Positions 1-9,435 of a stretch of DNA of 54,159 nucleotides are shown here, piece by piece. A model generated the notes under the pieces. The model searched no databases and was not told the DNA's origin. It saw only the letters and a list, made by a program, of their open reading frames with translations. The DNA is from Polyangia bacterium (GTDB taxonomy: Bacteria > Myxococcota_A > Polyangia > Polyangiales > Polyangiaceae): contig JAUHZF010000015.1 in NCBI GenBank assembly GCA_030426145.1, positions 1 to 54,159 on the forward strand, written 5' to 3'. Within the stretch, counting starts at the first letter, position 1. Each line of letters begins with the position of its first letter. The position numbers and the translations under genes were made by a program.

Positions 1-111
1 CCTTCTGGTCCGCCGACCGGTTGTGAGATTCCAGTCGTTAGACAGGGGGCCTTTCAGGAAATTCTAAGCTTCTCGCCTTTGGGGGATGCTTGATCGAGGA
101 CTAGAGTGATG
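1..111. other. Intergenic edge, nothing recognised
   Basis: This stretch precedes the stop codon of the minus-strand aminopeptidase gene. I see no start codon with a coding continuation, no clear hairpin with a T tract and no repeat. It is probably the 3' flank of that gene. Confidence 0.4.
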
Positions 112-1149
112 TCACCGACAGGGCCGCTGCATGAGCTGTCGCAGCACCGGGTCGATGTCCTTCTGCTGCGCCATTGAGAAGGAGCTCTCGTCGATGGTCT
201 TCACTGCGGTCCAGAAGCGGGACCAGTCTTGGCCGCAGTGGGCGAGGAGCTCGGCGAAGATGGGGATGCCGCCGTGGTAGGCGCGGGACTGGGCGAGGGT
301 CGCGTTGGTGATGGGGCGGGAGAAGTTCCACTTCTTGCGCACCATCTCGGTGACCTTCTTCTTGATGGCGAGCTTCTCTTCGTCGGGCAGGGTCGAGGCG
401 TAGACCGTCTCTAGGGTTCGGTAGGCTTCGAAGAATTCCTTCGCGCGCTCTTCGCCTCGGATCTGGCCTTCTTCGTAGGCCCAGATCTGCCAACGGCTCA
501 GCTCGAGGCGGTCGCGGAGGTAGATGCCGGTGAGGCTGTCGGCCACGAAGTCGGCCAGGCTCTCGTTGAAGAGGGTCTGGCCGCTCACGTAATGGGTCGC
601 GTGCACCGACTCGTGGATGACCACGTTGACCAATCCACCGACCGTGCCGAGCCGGGGGCGGATCATGGTCGAGAGCACCGGGTCGTCGAAAAAGCCCAGG
701 GTCGAATAGGCACTCGCCCCGCGCAGATCGACGTCCCAGCCTTCTTTGCGCAGCCTCTCGGCGTGGCGCTCGGCGTCGCGGCGATTGAACCAACCCAGGT
801 AGGGCACGTTGCCCACGATGGGGAACCACCAGGTCTTCTGCTGAAAGCTCAGCGGCGCCGCCGCGCTCACCACCCACACCACGGCCGGGCTATCGAGCTC
901 GACGTACTCCTCGTAGTTGCCGGTGGGCTTCAGGTGATTGCGCTCGCCATAGCGCTTCACGTCCTCGACCAAAGCCAAGAGCTGTTTCGTGTGCTCGGCC
1001 GTGGTCGGGTCGGCGATGACCTCGTCGACGGGGCGGCGGCGCCACGACAGCTCGTCCTGTCCGGCCGCCGCCTGCGCGATGTAGCCCCCGGCGAAGCAGC
1101 CCGTCGACAGCAGGGCCAGCAGCGTGACGAGGAGCGCGCGACCCTTCAC
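112..1149 (-). CDS. Putative zinc aminopeptidase lipoprotein (DUF2265/COG4324 type)
   Basis: Predicted outer-membrane or periplasmic zinc peptidase of 345 residues. The N-terminus has basic residues, a hydrophobic stretch and a lipobox ending in STGC (Cys at about 18), so it should be exported and lipidated. An HESVHAT motif near residue 180 gives the HExxH zinc and catalytic residues. About 18 residues later, NESLADF supplies the third, glutamate ligand of the gluzincin type. The length fits the 'predicted aminopeptidase' family (Pfam Aminopep). The start is GTG at 1149, only 19 bases after the stop of the upstream zinc-ribbon gene, so the two are probably co-transcribed. Family assignment is from motif and architecture; the substrate is unknown. 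Confidence 0.82.
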   Translation of the reverse strand: MKGRALLVTLLALLSTGCFAGGYIAQAAAGQDELSWRRRPVDEVIADPTTAEHTKQLLALVEDVKRYGERNHLKPTGNYEEYVELDSPAVVWVVSAAAPLSFQQKTWWFPIVGNVPYLGWFNRRDAERHAERLRKEGWDVDLRGASAYSTLGFFDDPVLSTMIRPRLGTVGGLVNVVIHESVHATHYVSGQTLFNESLADFVADSLTGIYLRDRLELSRWQIWAYEEGQIRGEERAKEFFEAYRTLETVYASTLPDEEKLAIKKKVTEMVRKKWNFSRPITNATLAQSRAYHGGIPIFAELLAHCGQDWSRFWTAVKTIDESSFSMAQQKDIDPVLRQLMQRPCR

Positions 1150-1168
1150 CTCATCACCCCATCACCCA

Positions 1169-2122
1169 TCACTTGGCTGGCTTCAGCGAGTCGCAGTCGA
1201 GGCCCCCACCCATGACGCGGACCTCGCCTGCGTAGCGATCGCCGACGGCGTAGGACTTCCACTCCTTCTCTTTGCTGAAGGTGCAGCTCAGCTCGTCCTT
1301 GTTGTCGGTGTTGACGAACTCCACGATGTAGAGCTCTCGCTTGTCGCCCTCGCGCTCGCAGCCCTCACACTTGCCGGTCTTCTTCAGCTTCACCTTGGGC
1401 CAGGTGGGCTCGTCGTCGATGTCGCCCTTCTCCTTCTCGGTGCGGGCGACGCCCCACTTCAGGACCTTGTAGGTGCACTGCTCGACGGGCTTGCTGCACT
1501 CTTCTTTCTCTTTGAAGGTGCCGTCGCCCTGGTCGATCTTGCGCGTCTTGCACACCTTCTCGGGCTTGCTGCGCTTGACGATATCGGCGCCGCTCGGCAC
1601 GTCCTTGCAGGCGCTACGCTCTTCGAACTCGTCGTAGCGCTCGATCTCGATCTGGCGCTCCCAGCGGTGGCCGGTAACCTCCACGCCTGCGGCTTTCGTC
1701 CAGAAGGCGCGCACCACGAAGAAGCCGACGATCCCGAGGATGAGCACGCCGATGATGGCGAAGATCTTCCCGCCGCCACCTTTCTTCTCCTGCTGGCCCG
1801 GGGGCGGGATGCGCTGTCCGTCGGCCCCGAAGACCTGCTCTGCCTGACGCGCGACGGCTTTGCCATCGCCAAGGGGACTGCCGCAGTTGGCGCAGCACTT
1901 GGCTGCCGCCGATTGCGCGTGGCCGCAGGCGGGACAGTTGAGGTCGGCGCCCACGAACTTGTGGTCCTGGACCGCGACCTTCTGGTCTTCGGGCGGGAAG
2001 TACCGCTTCTCGGGATTCTGCGGGGCGCCGCATTCGGGGCAGTGACGATGGGTCACACCCAACAGCTTGGGGGTACTGCAGTACTCGCAGTCCCACATCA
2101 TCTCGTAGGTCTTCTCGCTCAT
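1169..2122 (-). CDS. Zinc-ribbon membrane protein, function unknown
   Basis: Protein of 317 residues. The N-terminus carries CEYC...HCPEC and then CPAC...CCANC pairs, which form two zinc ribbons of the zinc-ribbon/rubredoxin-like type. A Gly-rich linker follows, then one transmembrane helix (about residues 100-122), then a roughly 190-residue hydrophilic C-terminal domain with several Cys residues that I do not recognise. The start is ATG at 2122, preceded on the minus strand by an AGGGGAGGAG ribosome-binding site; the open frame extends further upstream, but that part is shadow sequence. The gene lies between the PilZ gene and the aminopeptidase gene, all on the minus strand. A role as a membrane-anchored adaptor is a guess. 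Confidence 0.75.
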   Translation of the reverse strand: MSEKTYEMMWDCEYCSTPKLLGVTHRHCPECGAPQNPEKRYFPPEDQKVAVQDHKFVGADLNCPACGHAQSAAAKCCANCGSPLGDGKAVARQAEQVFGADGQRIPPPGQQEKKGGGGKIFAIIGVLILGIVGFFVVRAFWTKAAGVEVTGHRWERQIEIERYDEFEERSACKDVPSGADIVKRSKPEKVCKTRKIDQGDGTFKEKEECSKPVEQCTYKVLKWGVARTEKEKGDIDDEPTWPKVKLKKTGKCEGCEREGDKRELYIVEFVNTDNKDELSCTFSKEKEWKSYAVGDRYAGEVRVMGGGLDCDSLKPAK

Positions 2123-2183
2123 CTCGCGGCGCTCTCCTCCCCTGGCGCTTCTACCCCGGTCGCCTCGCGTCGGGGAGCCCTCG

Positions 2184-2591
2184 TCAGCTGCCGTCGTCGC
2201 TGTGGTAGAGCGGACCCTTCTCGCGCAGGTAGGCGCTGATCCGCTCGGAGCCATCGCCCTCGAGGGCGAGGAACTGGATGCCGATGCCTGCGGGGTCTTC
2301 TTCACCGGCCTCGACCTGGCGGATCCACCGCACCTCACCGATCCCGCGGATGACGCCGTCCTGGCCATCGTCGAGGTGGATCGACAGGTTGAAGCGGCTT
2401 CCGATGGGCTGGACGATCGGGGTCGCGACGAAGATCCCACCCTCGGAGAGGTTGTGGGCGGTGCCCGCGAAGAACCACGCATCAGAGTCGATGGTGATGT
2501 TGCACTCGACCCCGTAGCGGGTCTGAACCCGGCCGTCCGAAGGCGGCTCGCTCACGCGGGGCTCGCTGGAGTCGGATTTTGCGTCGCTCAC
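2184..2591 (-). CDS. PilZ-domain protein
   Basis: Small soluble protein of about 135 residues made almost entirely of a PilZ beta-barrel. An Arg-containing segment (GRVQTRYGV) lies before the barrel and NLSEGG matches the D/NxSxxG half of the cyclic-di-GMP signature. The canonical RxxxR arginine pair is not clearly present; it reads RVQTRY, so ligand binding is uncertain. Many Myxococcota PilZ proteins of this size (TIGR02266-like) act in motility or signalling, often without known ligand binding. I chose GTG at 2591, just after a G-rich tract; a TTG 39 bases upstream is possible. It sits between the asparaginase and zinc-ribbon genes on the same strand. Confidence 0.8.
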   Translation of the reverse strand: MSDAKSDSSEPRVSEPPSDGRVQTRYGVECNITIDSDAWFFAGTAHNLSEGGIFVATPIVQPIGSRFNLSIHLDDGQDGVIRGIGEVRWIRQVEAGEEDPAGIGIQFLALEGDGSERISAYLREKGPLYHSDDGS

Positions 2592-2688
2592 GGCCCCCCA
2601 TGATGGCACATGTTGGGTCCCGCCGGGCAATCCACGCGCGTCGCGCGTGAACCAGCGGAAGAACTCTGCTGGCTTCAGGCTGCTGAGG

Positions 2689-3738
2689 TCAGGACTCGGG
2701 ATCGCTGCGGTCGTGGGCGTGGAAGGTGACCTCTCCCGCCACGTTCTGCGCGAAGGCCGCGCGGGCGGCGGCGATGCGGCTCTCGCCGGGTTTCACGCGA
2801 CCGAGGGTGACCATGAGCTTGGTGAGCGCCGCTTCGTCGGTGATGTCGGCGCCGCCGATGGCGCCCGCGTCGAGGGCCCCCCGACCGCCCTCGTAGCGTT
2901 GAAGGTCGACGTGGGCACGGTGGCACTGCGAGATGATCACGACGGGGGTATCGAGCAGCGTCGCGTGCTCGATGACCGGCATGAGCGAGCGCGTGAGGCG
3001 GGGTACGTTGCCCGCCCCGAAGGCCTTGATCACCAGCCCCCGCACGCCGGCGTCGATGGCGCCCATGATGAGGCGGGGGTCGAGGCCGGGGAAGATCCGC
3101 ACCGCGAGCACGTTTGGCTCCAGACGATCGTCGAAGGCCTGGCGGGTGCGCGGGGCGAGCACGTGAGGCTCGATGTCGATGTCGACCCCGAGGCGGGCGA
3201 GCGGGCGGCACATCGGCGAGTCGAAGGCGTCGAGCCCCCAAGCGTCGAACTTGGTGGCGCGGCAGCCGCGCAGCAGCTTGTTGTGGAAGGCCAGCCCCAC
3301 CTCGGGAATGGGACGAAGCGCGAGCTGGAACGCATCGATGAGGTTTTGCCGTGCGTCACTGCGAATGCGGTCGAGCGGGCGCTGCGAGCCGGTGAGGATG
3401 ACGGGCCGGTCGAGGTCGGGCAGCAGAAAGGCGAGGGCGCTGGCCGTGTAGGCCATGGTGTCGGTGCCGTGCACCAGCACCACGCCGTCGTAGTGGGGCA
3501 ACAGATCGTGCACGACCTGCGCGATCCCCAACCATTGCTCCGGCTGCATGTCGCTGGAGTCGATCTGGTAGAGCACCCGGGTGTGGATCTCGGCGATCTC
3601 GTCGAGGATGGGCAGCTTCTCGATGAGGCTGTCGGCGTAGATGCTGCGGGGGGGCACCGCGAGCGGCTTCGCGCTTCCGCCGCGCATCATCAGCGTGCCG
3701 CCCGTATGCAGCAGCAGCACCTTCTTCCTCTCGCTCAA
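2689..3738 (-). CDS. ansA: Type I L-asparaginase
   Basis: Hydrolyses L-asparagine to aspartate and ammonia in the cytoplasm. The 349-residue product starts with the diagnostic HTGGT motif (catalytic Thr, about residues 9-13). The second signature, VHGTDTMAYTAS (about residue 95), supplies the second Thr and the Asp of the catalytic set. There is no signal peptide, and the length fits type I cytosolic enzymes. I chose TTG at 3738, preceded by a GCGAGGAG ribosome-binding site; the longer open frame runs antisense through hutF and is not real. It is divergent from hutF with about 80 bp between, so two amino-acid nitrogen-release enzymes share a promoter region. Confidence 0.9.
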   Translation of the reverse strand: MSERKKVLLLHTGGTLMMRGGSAKPLAVPPRSIYADSLIEKLPILDEIAEIHTRVLYQIDSSDMQPEQWLGIAQVVHDLLPHYDGVVLVHGTDTMAYTASALAFLLPDLDRPVILTGSQRPLDRIRSDARQNLIDAFQLALRPIPEVGLAFHNKLLRGCRATKFDAWGLDAFDSPMCRPLARLGVDIDIEPHVLAPRTRQAFDDRLEPNVLAVRIFPGLDPRLIMGAIDAGVRGLVIKAFGAGNVPRLTRSLMPVIEHATLLDTPVVIISQCHRAHVDLQRYEGGRGALDAGAIGGADITDEAALTKLMVTLGRVKPGESRIAAARAAFAQNVAGEVTFHAHDRSDPES

Positions 3739-3819
3739 ACCAGGCTCCTCGCTCGACCCACCCGCGGCCGACTCTACTCGCCCCACCGCGTGGCGCCAGG
3801 GGCGTGTTAGACCGAGGCC

Positions 3820-4968
3820 ATGCTCCGACTCGTCGAGGGAAGCATCCGCCTCCCGGCCCTCGTCACCGCCCACTCGCACGCCTTTCAGCGCGCGATGCGG
3901 GGAAAGGCCCAGCGCGGACCGGCCTCGGAGACGACCGACGACTTCTGGTCGTGGCGCCACGCCATGTACGAGCTCGCCGAGGGCCTCGACCCCGAGCGCA
4001 TCTACCAGGTGAGCCGGCTCGCCTACGAGGAGCTGCGCGGCACCGGGGTGCGCACGGTGGGGGAGTTCCACTACGTGCACCACCAGCCCGACGGCACGCC
4101 TTACGACGATCGCCTCGCCCTCGCCGAAGCCGTGATCCAGGCCGCCCGCGATGAGGGGCTGAGGATCTGCCTGTTGCGCGTGGTCTACCACCGCGCCGGT
4201 GCCGGCCGCGCTCCTGAAGGCGTGCAGCGGCGCTTCTGCGACCACGACCTCGACGATGCCCTTCGCGACACCGAAGCGCTGTGCTCGCGCCATGCCGGCG
4301 CAGACGACGTTCGGGTGGGCATCGCGCCCCATTCGGTGCGGGCCGTGCCCCCCGATTGGCTGAAGCCCATCGCCGACTTCGCGGCGCGCCGGGAGATCCC
4401 CCTCCACATGCACGTGGCCGAGCAGCCGGCGGAGATCGCGGCCTGTCTCGACGAGACCGGCCGCCGACCGGTGCAGCTCCTCGCCGATCACGGGGTGCTC
4501 GGGCCGAGCTTCTGCGCCGTGCACGCGACCCACCTCGACCCCGACGAGGTGACCCTGCTCGGTCAGACGGGTTCATTCGTGTGTCTCTGCCCCACCACCG
4601 AGCGCGACCTCGGAGATGGCCTCGCTCCAGTGGGACCGATGCACGCGGCGGGGGTGCGGTTCTGCGTGGGGGTCGACAGCCACGTGCTCTGCGCCCCCCT
4701 CGAAGAGCTGCGCGCGGTCGAGCTCGGCGAACGCCTCCGCACCGGCCAGCGGGTGGTGCTGCGCGACCCCCGACGCACGACGGCCGAGCTCTTGTGGACC
4801 ATGGGTTCACAGCTCGGCGCCGAAGCCTGCGGATTCGAGGATCCAGGGGGTGAGATCGCGCTCGATCGCGCCGGCGCCTCCCTCGCCCTGGTGGGCGAAG
4901 ACGGTCTGCTCGATGCGGTGGTCTTCAGCGGCGACAATCGGCTCTTCAGCCCCGATCCCACGCGCTGA
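3820..4968 (+). CDS. hutF: Formimidoylglutamate deiminase
   Basis: Amidohydrolase-superfamily enzyme of 382 residues. It deiminates N-formimino-L-glutamate to N-formyl-L-glutamate plus ammonia in the histidine-degradation branch that uses HutF and HutG. HSHAFQRAMRG near the N-terminus gives the first metal-binding His pair. GEFHYVHHQ, the HMHVAEQ metal ligand, the CPTTERDLGDG segment and a late VGVDSH aspartate all match HutF rather than generic deaminases. It is shorter than typical HutF (about 450 residues), mainly at the N-terminal beta domain. No other hut genes are visible nearby, so the rest of the pathway must lie elsewhere. Confidence 0.88.
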   Translation: MLRLVEGSIRLPALVTAHSHAFQRAMRGKAQRGPASETTDDFWSWRHAMYELAEGLDPERIYQVSRLAYEELRGTGVRTVGEFHYVHHQPDGTPYDDRLALAEAVIQAARDEGLRICLLRVVYHRAGAGRAPEGVQRRFCDHDLDDALRDTEALCSRHAGADDVRVGIAPHSVRAVPPDWLKPIADFAARREIPLHMHVAEQPAEIAACLDETGRRPVQLLADHGVLGPSFCAVHATHLDPDEVTLLGQTGSFVCLCPTTERDLGDGLAPVGPMHAAGVRFCVGVDSHVLCAPLEELRAVELGERLRTGQRVVLRDPRRTTAELLWTMGSQLGAEACGFEDPGGEIALDRAGASLALVGEDGLLDAVVFSGDNRLFSPDPTR

Positions 4969-5008
4969 GGAGACGTCGCGGCGCGGGTGGTGTAGACCTG
5001 GCTCGACC

Positions 5009-5752
5009 ATGCGACATCGCCTGCTGATGAGCCTGGTGGCGCTTCTGGCCACGACGTCCTGTTCATCGACGCCGACCCCCGACCAACCCAAAGGCCCGGT
5101 GGCGGTGACGGTGAAGGTTCAGCGCAAGAAGAAGGGGGCCCTCGAGACCCTCGCGCTCGGGGACAAGTGGAAGGACGGCGACGAGGTCGCCCTCTCGGTC
5201 TCCGCCGAGGACAATGCCGAGGTCTACTTGCTCTTCTTCGGGGCCGACGGCTCGGAGATGGTGCTCGCCCCCAACGCGGGGCAGCGGATCAGGCTCGGCG
5301 CGCAGCAGGCCGAGCGCATCCCCGACAAGGGCTTCAAGGTGAAGAGCTGCCGCGGCGCCGACCGGGTGTTCGTGGTGCTGAGCCAGGGCGCGCTCTCGCT
5401 CGCCGACCCCAAGCTCTACAACGCGGTCGATCGCATCCAGACCTGGCCCAAGAAGGGGCGCGACTGCAATGCGCCGCTGGTGCCGATGCCGCCGCCGCTG
5501 CCCCTGCCCGCGGCCGGCGAGGGCGGAGGAGCGACCACGCCAGCGCCGGTGACGACGCCGCCGCCGAAGCCCGTCGCGCCCAAGCCCGAAGACCTCAACG
5601 TCACCACCTTCGCGAGCCGTGCGGTTTGCGCCGGCCGTGACGAATGTGTCGGCGCGCGCCAGCTCAAGGTCACTGGTGATGCCTACGTGGCCACCTTCGA
5701 TCCCACCGGGGTCGCGGTGATCGAGCTGAGCTTCAACCACGACGGGAAGTAA
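5009..5752 (+). CDS. DUF4384-type lipoprotein
   Basis: Predicted lipoprotein of 247 residues with a lipobox at TTSC (Cys about 18). The central part (about residues 35-135) looks like a DUF4384 domain: WKDGDEVALSVSAEDNAEVYL followed by a region with LAPN, a fold common in surface or regulatory proteins of Myxococcota. A Pro/Ala-rich linker follows, then a short C-terminal domain with two Cys. The stop overlaps the next start as TAATG, so it is translationally coupled to the large downstream protein. ATG at 5009 is chosen because it gives a clean signal peptide; the open frame upstream overlaps hutF. Function is unknown. Confidence 0.8.
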   Translation: MRHRLLMSLVALLATTSCSSTPTPDQPKGPVAVTVKVQRKKKGALETLALGDKWKDGDEVALSVSAEDNAEVYLLFFGADGSEMVLAPNAGQRIRLGAQQAERIPDKGFKVKSCRGADRVFVVLSQGALSLADPKLYNAVDRIQTWPKKGRDCNAPLVPMPPPLPLPAAGEGGGATTPAPVTTPPPKPVAPKPEDLNVTTFASRAVCAGRDECVGARQLKVTGDAYVATFDPTGVAVIELSFNHDGK

Positions 5753-8700
5753 TGGTTCGGGCGCGGGCCCTTCTGCTGGCCCTGCTCCTGTTGGCGGTCG
5801 CATGCCGCCCCGCCCGTACGGCGCTGCCCCCGGTGGGGCCCGCCGAGGACTACGAGGCGGCGGTCGAGGCCGAGGCGCGGGCATCGATGGCGATGTCGCC
5901 GTACCTGGGGGTGCTCGAAGCGGCATCCCTGTCGCCTGAAGACCCCTGGTCGGTGGGGGTGACGGCCGCCTCGCTCGACGCGCTCTTGTGGCGAGAGGTC
6001 CCGCTCGCGCCGGCCTTGTCGGAGGGCGTCACCTCGCGGCTGCCGTCGGGCTACCCCACGCTCGCCGCGCGATTGCGCCGGCTTCACAGCGAGGTGGAAG
6101 CGCCCTGGCTGCGAGGCCTGTACGCCGTGGCCCTGCACGACCTCGCGCTCCGGGTCGGCGCGGTACAGGCGGCCCATCGCTACCGCCGCGCCGCTGGCTG
6201 CCCGCGTGAGGTGACGGTCGCGGGACCCATCGTGTGGCCGGCCTTGGGGTCGCTCCGCAAGAAAGGGCCACTTCGGGCCGGGGCTCCCTTGCCGCACCGA
6301 CTTCCGGGCCCGGCACCCTTCGCGCGTGAGGCTCCGTTCAGCCGCATCGACACCGACGCCTGCCGCATCGACGTCGACGCGACCAGTCCCCTCGATGGTG
6401 AGCGGCTGGTGGTGGTCGATGTCGACGTGCCCGAGGCCCAACCGCTGCACGTGATGGTCACCTCGACGGCGGCCATGTCCGTCGAGCTGCAAGGCCGACC
6501 CTGGCTGTCGCGACCCTTCGCGGCCGGAGGCGGCGCCGTCACCCAGCTCGCTCGGGCTGATGTAGAAGCAGGCCTCGCCAGGATCGTGATGCGGGTAGCG
6601 CAGCGGGGCGACGCCACGGGGCTGACCCTGCACGCCTGGGGCGCGCGGGGCGAGCCGCTCGAGATGCACGCGCCCCGCACCGGTGAGCGCGCCGAAGCGA
6701 AGGTGAGCGGCCTCGCCGAGGTCACGGGGCTCGGCGCCGAAGGCACGCCAGCCCTTCGCGCAGGGGTCGAGCTGGCCTTCGGTCGTGACCGCGCTGCATG
6801 GTCTTCACTCGAAGCCAGTGACGACCGCGGCCTCACCGCAGATCTGATGCGCATGCGCGCGCTCAGCACGGCCAACATCCTTCCCGGGAGCCAGCGCCAG
6901 CTCGAGCTCGAAGCCATCGCGAAGCGCGTCCTCGAAGGCTGCCCCACCTGCTGGGAAGCCGAGATCGTGCAGGCGGTCGTGGCGCAGCGACGCGGTTCGG
7001 GGAAGGGCGCCTTCTCGGCCCTCGACCAGCTGAAGGTGACACCCGACTACACCGGTCGGGACGACGACGTGATGCGCGTGGCCTTCGTCGCCCTCGCCGC
7101 CGACGCGGCACGTCTCGACGACGTCTCGCGCCGGGCCTTCCAACAGGTTGCGGCCCGCGCGCCCACCACGGCGCTGGTCGGACGTCTCGACGAGGCGCTC
7201 TTCAGCCGCAGCGGCGCCGACGCGGTGAAGGCGGCGTGCGAGGGGAGCACCAACCGCTCGCGCCTGCGCTGCTTTCGGGCCCAGGTCGCGGCCGGAGACG
7301 CGCGAGGCGCCTTCGAGGAGATGACGCGTCTTCGCGAGCTACGGGGGAGCCTGTCGTTGCTGCGCGGCGAGGAGGTGGTGCAGCGACTCGCCTACGGTGA
7401 CGTGGACGGCGCGCTGCGCGTTCACGCGGCCATGCTCCCCGCCCGCCGTTCCCTCGACATCCTCGGCCTCTACGTTGGCGGCGACGAGGCCCAGGGGCGC
7501 CGCCTGCTGCGCCAAGGGATCGCGAGCCGTGGCGCGCCACGCACCTTCGAGCCGCTGAGTCGACTTCTCGGTTTGCTCGACGATCCCACCGCGGCCCGGA
7601 TGCGTGAGGGCGCAGCGCTGGTGGCGGCTGACCGTCGTGAGGCGTTCCTCCCCGGGGCCGGCACGGCGGTGCTGCGGCGAGACGAGAGCTACAGCCTCGA
7701 GCCGTCCGGCTTGCTTCGCTATTCCCTCTACGACCTGCGCCGGGTGAGCGACTCCATCGACGTGGCCTCGGGGACCTGGATGGGGCACCCCATGGTCGGG
7801 GGCCGCCAGACCTCGCGGGTGTTGATGCGTCGGATCCACAAGAAGGACGGGCGCGTGCTCGACCCAGATCCCGAGGCCCAAGGACGGCAGTTCGGCACCG
7901 AGCTCTCCCAGCTCGAAGCGGGCGACTACGTGGAGGTGCTGCTGGTGGGTTGGGCGCTGCCCGACGACGCCGGCCAGCTCGTGCTCGACAGCCCCGACCT
8001 CATGCCCCCGCGAACCAGCCTTCGCGACGCGACCGTGACGTGGCGTCGACCCGAGCGCCTGAAGCTCGCGCAATGGCAGCACCCGCGATTGGGGAAAGGC
8101 GCGACCCAGACCGCGCACGGCATGGTCGAGACCCGTTGGCGCATCGCCGAGCAGCCGCCGCGTCGCATCGAAGAGGGGGTGCCGCCGCTCGAGGCGAGGG
8201 TGGGCTTCTCGGTGGGCACCGACACCTGGGCGCGCATCGGCCGTGCGCTCGGCGAGCGCTTTCGGGCCCTCGACGAAGACCGCGGCTTCATGAAGCGCTG
8301 GGCCGATGAGGCCGTGGGGGATGCCACCGACGTCCGCGCCAAGGTCGATCGCGTGGTGGCGCGGGCAGGGCGCGAGATCGTACGCAGCGACCCTGGCGCC
8401 CTCAGCGACTTCGTGGCTGCGCTGTCGCAGGGAGCCCAGCGCGAGACGGCGCGCTGGTTCCTCGCGCGGGAGAACGGCAGCCGCACGTGGGTGGTGCATC
8501 GCGCCCTGCGCGCGCTCGGCATTCCGAGCCGCATCGCCGTGGCCGAGACCCGACCCTTCAGCGGGGCCGCGGGTTTCCCTGCGCGACCGGGGCGTTTCAC
8601 CCACCCGGTGGTGGTGCTCGAGCTCGACGGGGCCACCGTGTTCATCGACGCCGACACCGTGGGGAGTCCGCTGCCGGTAGGCCGGGTGAGCCCCAACCTT

Positions 8701-9435
8701 CGCGGTCGCAAGGCGCTCCTGCCCGATGGCACCATGCTCACCCTGCCCGCGGGGGACGACCGCGACGCGGACGAGATCGATCTGCGCCTCACGGTTTCGC
8801 CCAATGGCGACGCCACGGGCAGCTTCACCGCTCGGCTCAGCGGCCGGGACGCGCAGCGGCTCGCGGATGTGTTCACCGAAGTGGTAGGCACCGAGCGCGA
8901 GCAGCTCCTCCGCAACGTGGTGCTCGGGTGGTTGCCCGACGCCGATGTGAGCGACATGACCTTCTCGGCCGAAGCCGGGGTGCTGGTGCGGGCCAAGGTG
9001 ACCCTCGTGGGTTATCTCCAACCTTCGGACAGGACCGGCCAGGCCTTCACGCTTCCTGGGCTCGTCCCATTGCATTCCATTCTGCCGCGCCCTTCGGTGG
9101 TCACCCTCAGCCAGCGCTATGCGGCCCAGGCCGAGCGCACCTCGCCGCTCGGGATCCGGGAGGCGCAGCTCTACCGATTGCGCCGCACCATCACCTTGCC
9201 GCCGGGAGCCGAAGTGGTTCGCGCCCCCGCCGCAGTGGGGGTGCAAGGCGGCCAGTGGTTGCAGGCGAGCCGTCGGTTCGACCAAAAGGGCGACGTCATC
9301 GAGGAGCGCTTCTCCCTCGACATCCCGGTCGGCACGGTCGAGGCGGAACAGTACCCCGCCTTCGTCGAGCGCATGCGCGCGGTCGACGAGGCCTTCCTCT
9401 TCGGCATCGGCCTGAAGCTCCCCGCGAAGCCATGA
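5752..9435 (+). CDS. Large exported DUF3857/transglutaminase-fold protein
   Basis: 1227-residue protein with an N-terminal signal and probable lipobox (LLAVAC). The first half is alpha-helical and TPR-like, with many Ala/Arg-rich repeats. From about residue 640 it resembles the DUF3857 plus transglutaminase-like arrangement: a beta-rich domain (YSLYDLRRV, LEAGDYVEV), then a helical segment ending in NGSRTWVVHRALRALGIPSR, the place where papain-like transglutaminases carry KDCA..L..LRALGI. The nucleophilic Cys is not visible here, so it may be inactive. A beta-rich C-terminal domain follows. It overlaps the upstream lipoprotein by one base and murB by four (ATGA), implying one coupled operon. 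A role in envelope maintenance is inferred only from context. Confidence 0.78.
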   Translation: MVRARALLLALLLLAVACRPARTALPPVGPAEDYEAAVEAEARASMAMSPYLGVLEAASLSPEDPWSVGVTAASLDALLWREVPLAPALSEGVTSRLPSGYPTLAARLRRLHSEVEAPWLRGLYAVALHDLALRVGAVQAAHRYRRAAGCPREVTVAGPIVWPALGSLRKKGPLRAGAPLPHRLPGPAPFAREAPFSRIDTDACRIDVDATSPLDGERLVVVDVDVPEAQPLHVMVTSTAAMSVELQGRPWLSRPFAAGGGAVTQLARADVEAGLARIVMRVAQRGDATGLTLHAWGARGEPLEMHAPRTGERAEAKVSGLAEVTGLGAEGTPALRAGVELAFGRDRAAWSSLEASDDRGLTADLMRMRALSTANILPGSQRQLELEAIAKRVLEGCPTCWEAEIVQAVVAQRRGSGKGAFSALDQLKVTPDYTGRDDDVMRVAFVALAADAARLDDVSRRAFQQVAARAPTTALVGRLDEALFSRSGADAVKAACEGSTNRSRLRCFRAQVAAGDARGAFEEMTRLRELRGSLSLLRGEEVVQRLAYGDVDGALRVHAAMLPARRSLDILGLYVGGDEAQGRRLLRQGIASRGAPRTFEPLSRLLGLLDDPTAARMREGAALVAADRREAFLPGAGTAVLRRDESYSLEPSGLLRYSLYDLRRVSDSIDVASGTWMGHPMVGGRQTSRVLMRRIHKKDGRVLDPDPEAQGRQFGTELSQLEAGDYVEVLLVGWALPDDAGQLVLDSPDLMPPRTSLRDATVTWRRPERLKLAQWQHPRLGKGATQTAHGMVETRWRIAEQPPRRIEEGVPPLEARVGFSVGTDTWARIGRALGERFRALDEDRGFMKRWADEAVGDATDVRAKVDRVVARAGREIVRSDPGALSDFVAALSQGAQRETARWFLARENGSRTWVVHRALRALGIPSRIAVAETRPFSGAAGFPARPGRFTHPVVVLELDGATVFIDADTVGSPLPVGRVSPNLRGRKALLPDGTMLTLPAGDDRDADEIDLRLTVSPNGDATGSFTARLSGRDAQRLADVFTEVVGTEREQLLRNVVLGWLPDADVSDMTFSAEAGVLVRAKVTLVGYLQPSDRTGQAFTLPGLVPLHSILPRPSVVTLSQRYAAQAERTSPLGIREAQLYRLRRTITLPPGAEVVRAPAAVGVQGGQWLQASRRFDQKGDVIEERFSLDIPVGTVEAEQYPAFVERMRAVDEAFLFGIGLKLPAKP

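Noticed and set aside
1124..2239. Plus-strand 371-codon open frame
   Set aside because: It is antisense to the zinc-ribbon gene, whose CxxC motifs, TM helix and ribosome-binding site are convincing. The plus frame has low-complexity Ala/Leu/Val composition typical of high-GC shadows.
7339..9285. Minus-strand 648-codon open frame
   Set aside because: It is antisense to the 1227-residue protein, which has a signal peptide, conserved domains and coupled neighbours. The antisense product is His/Arg/Gly/Ala-rich with no motif.
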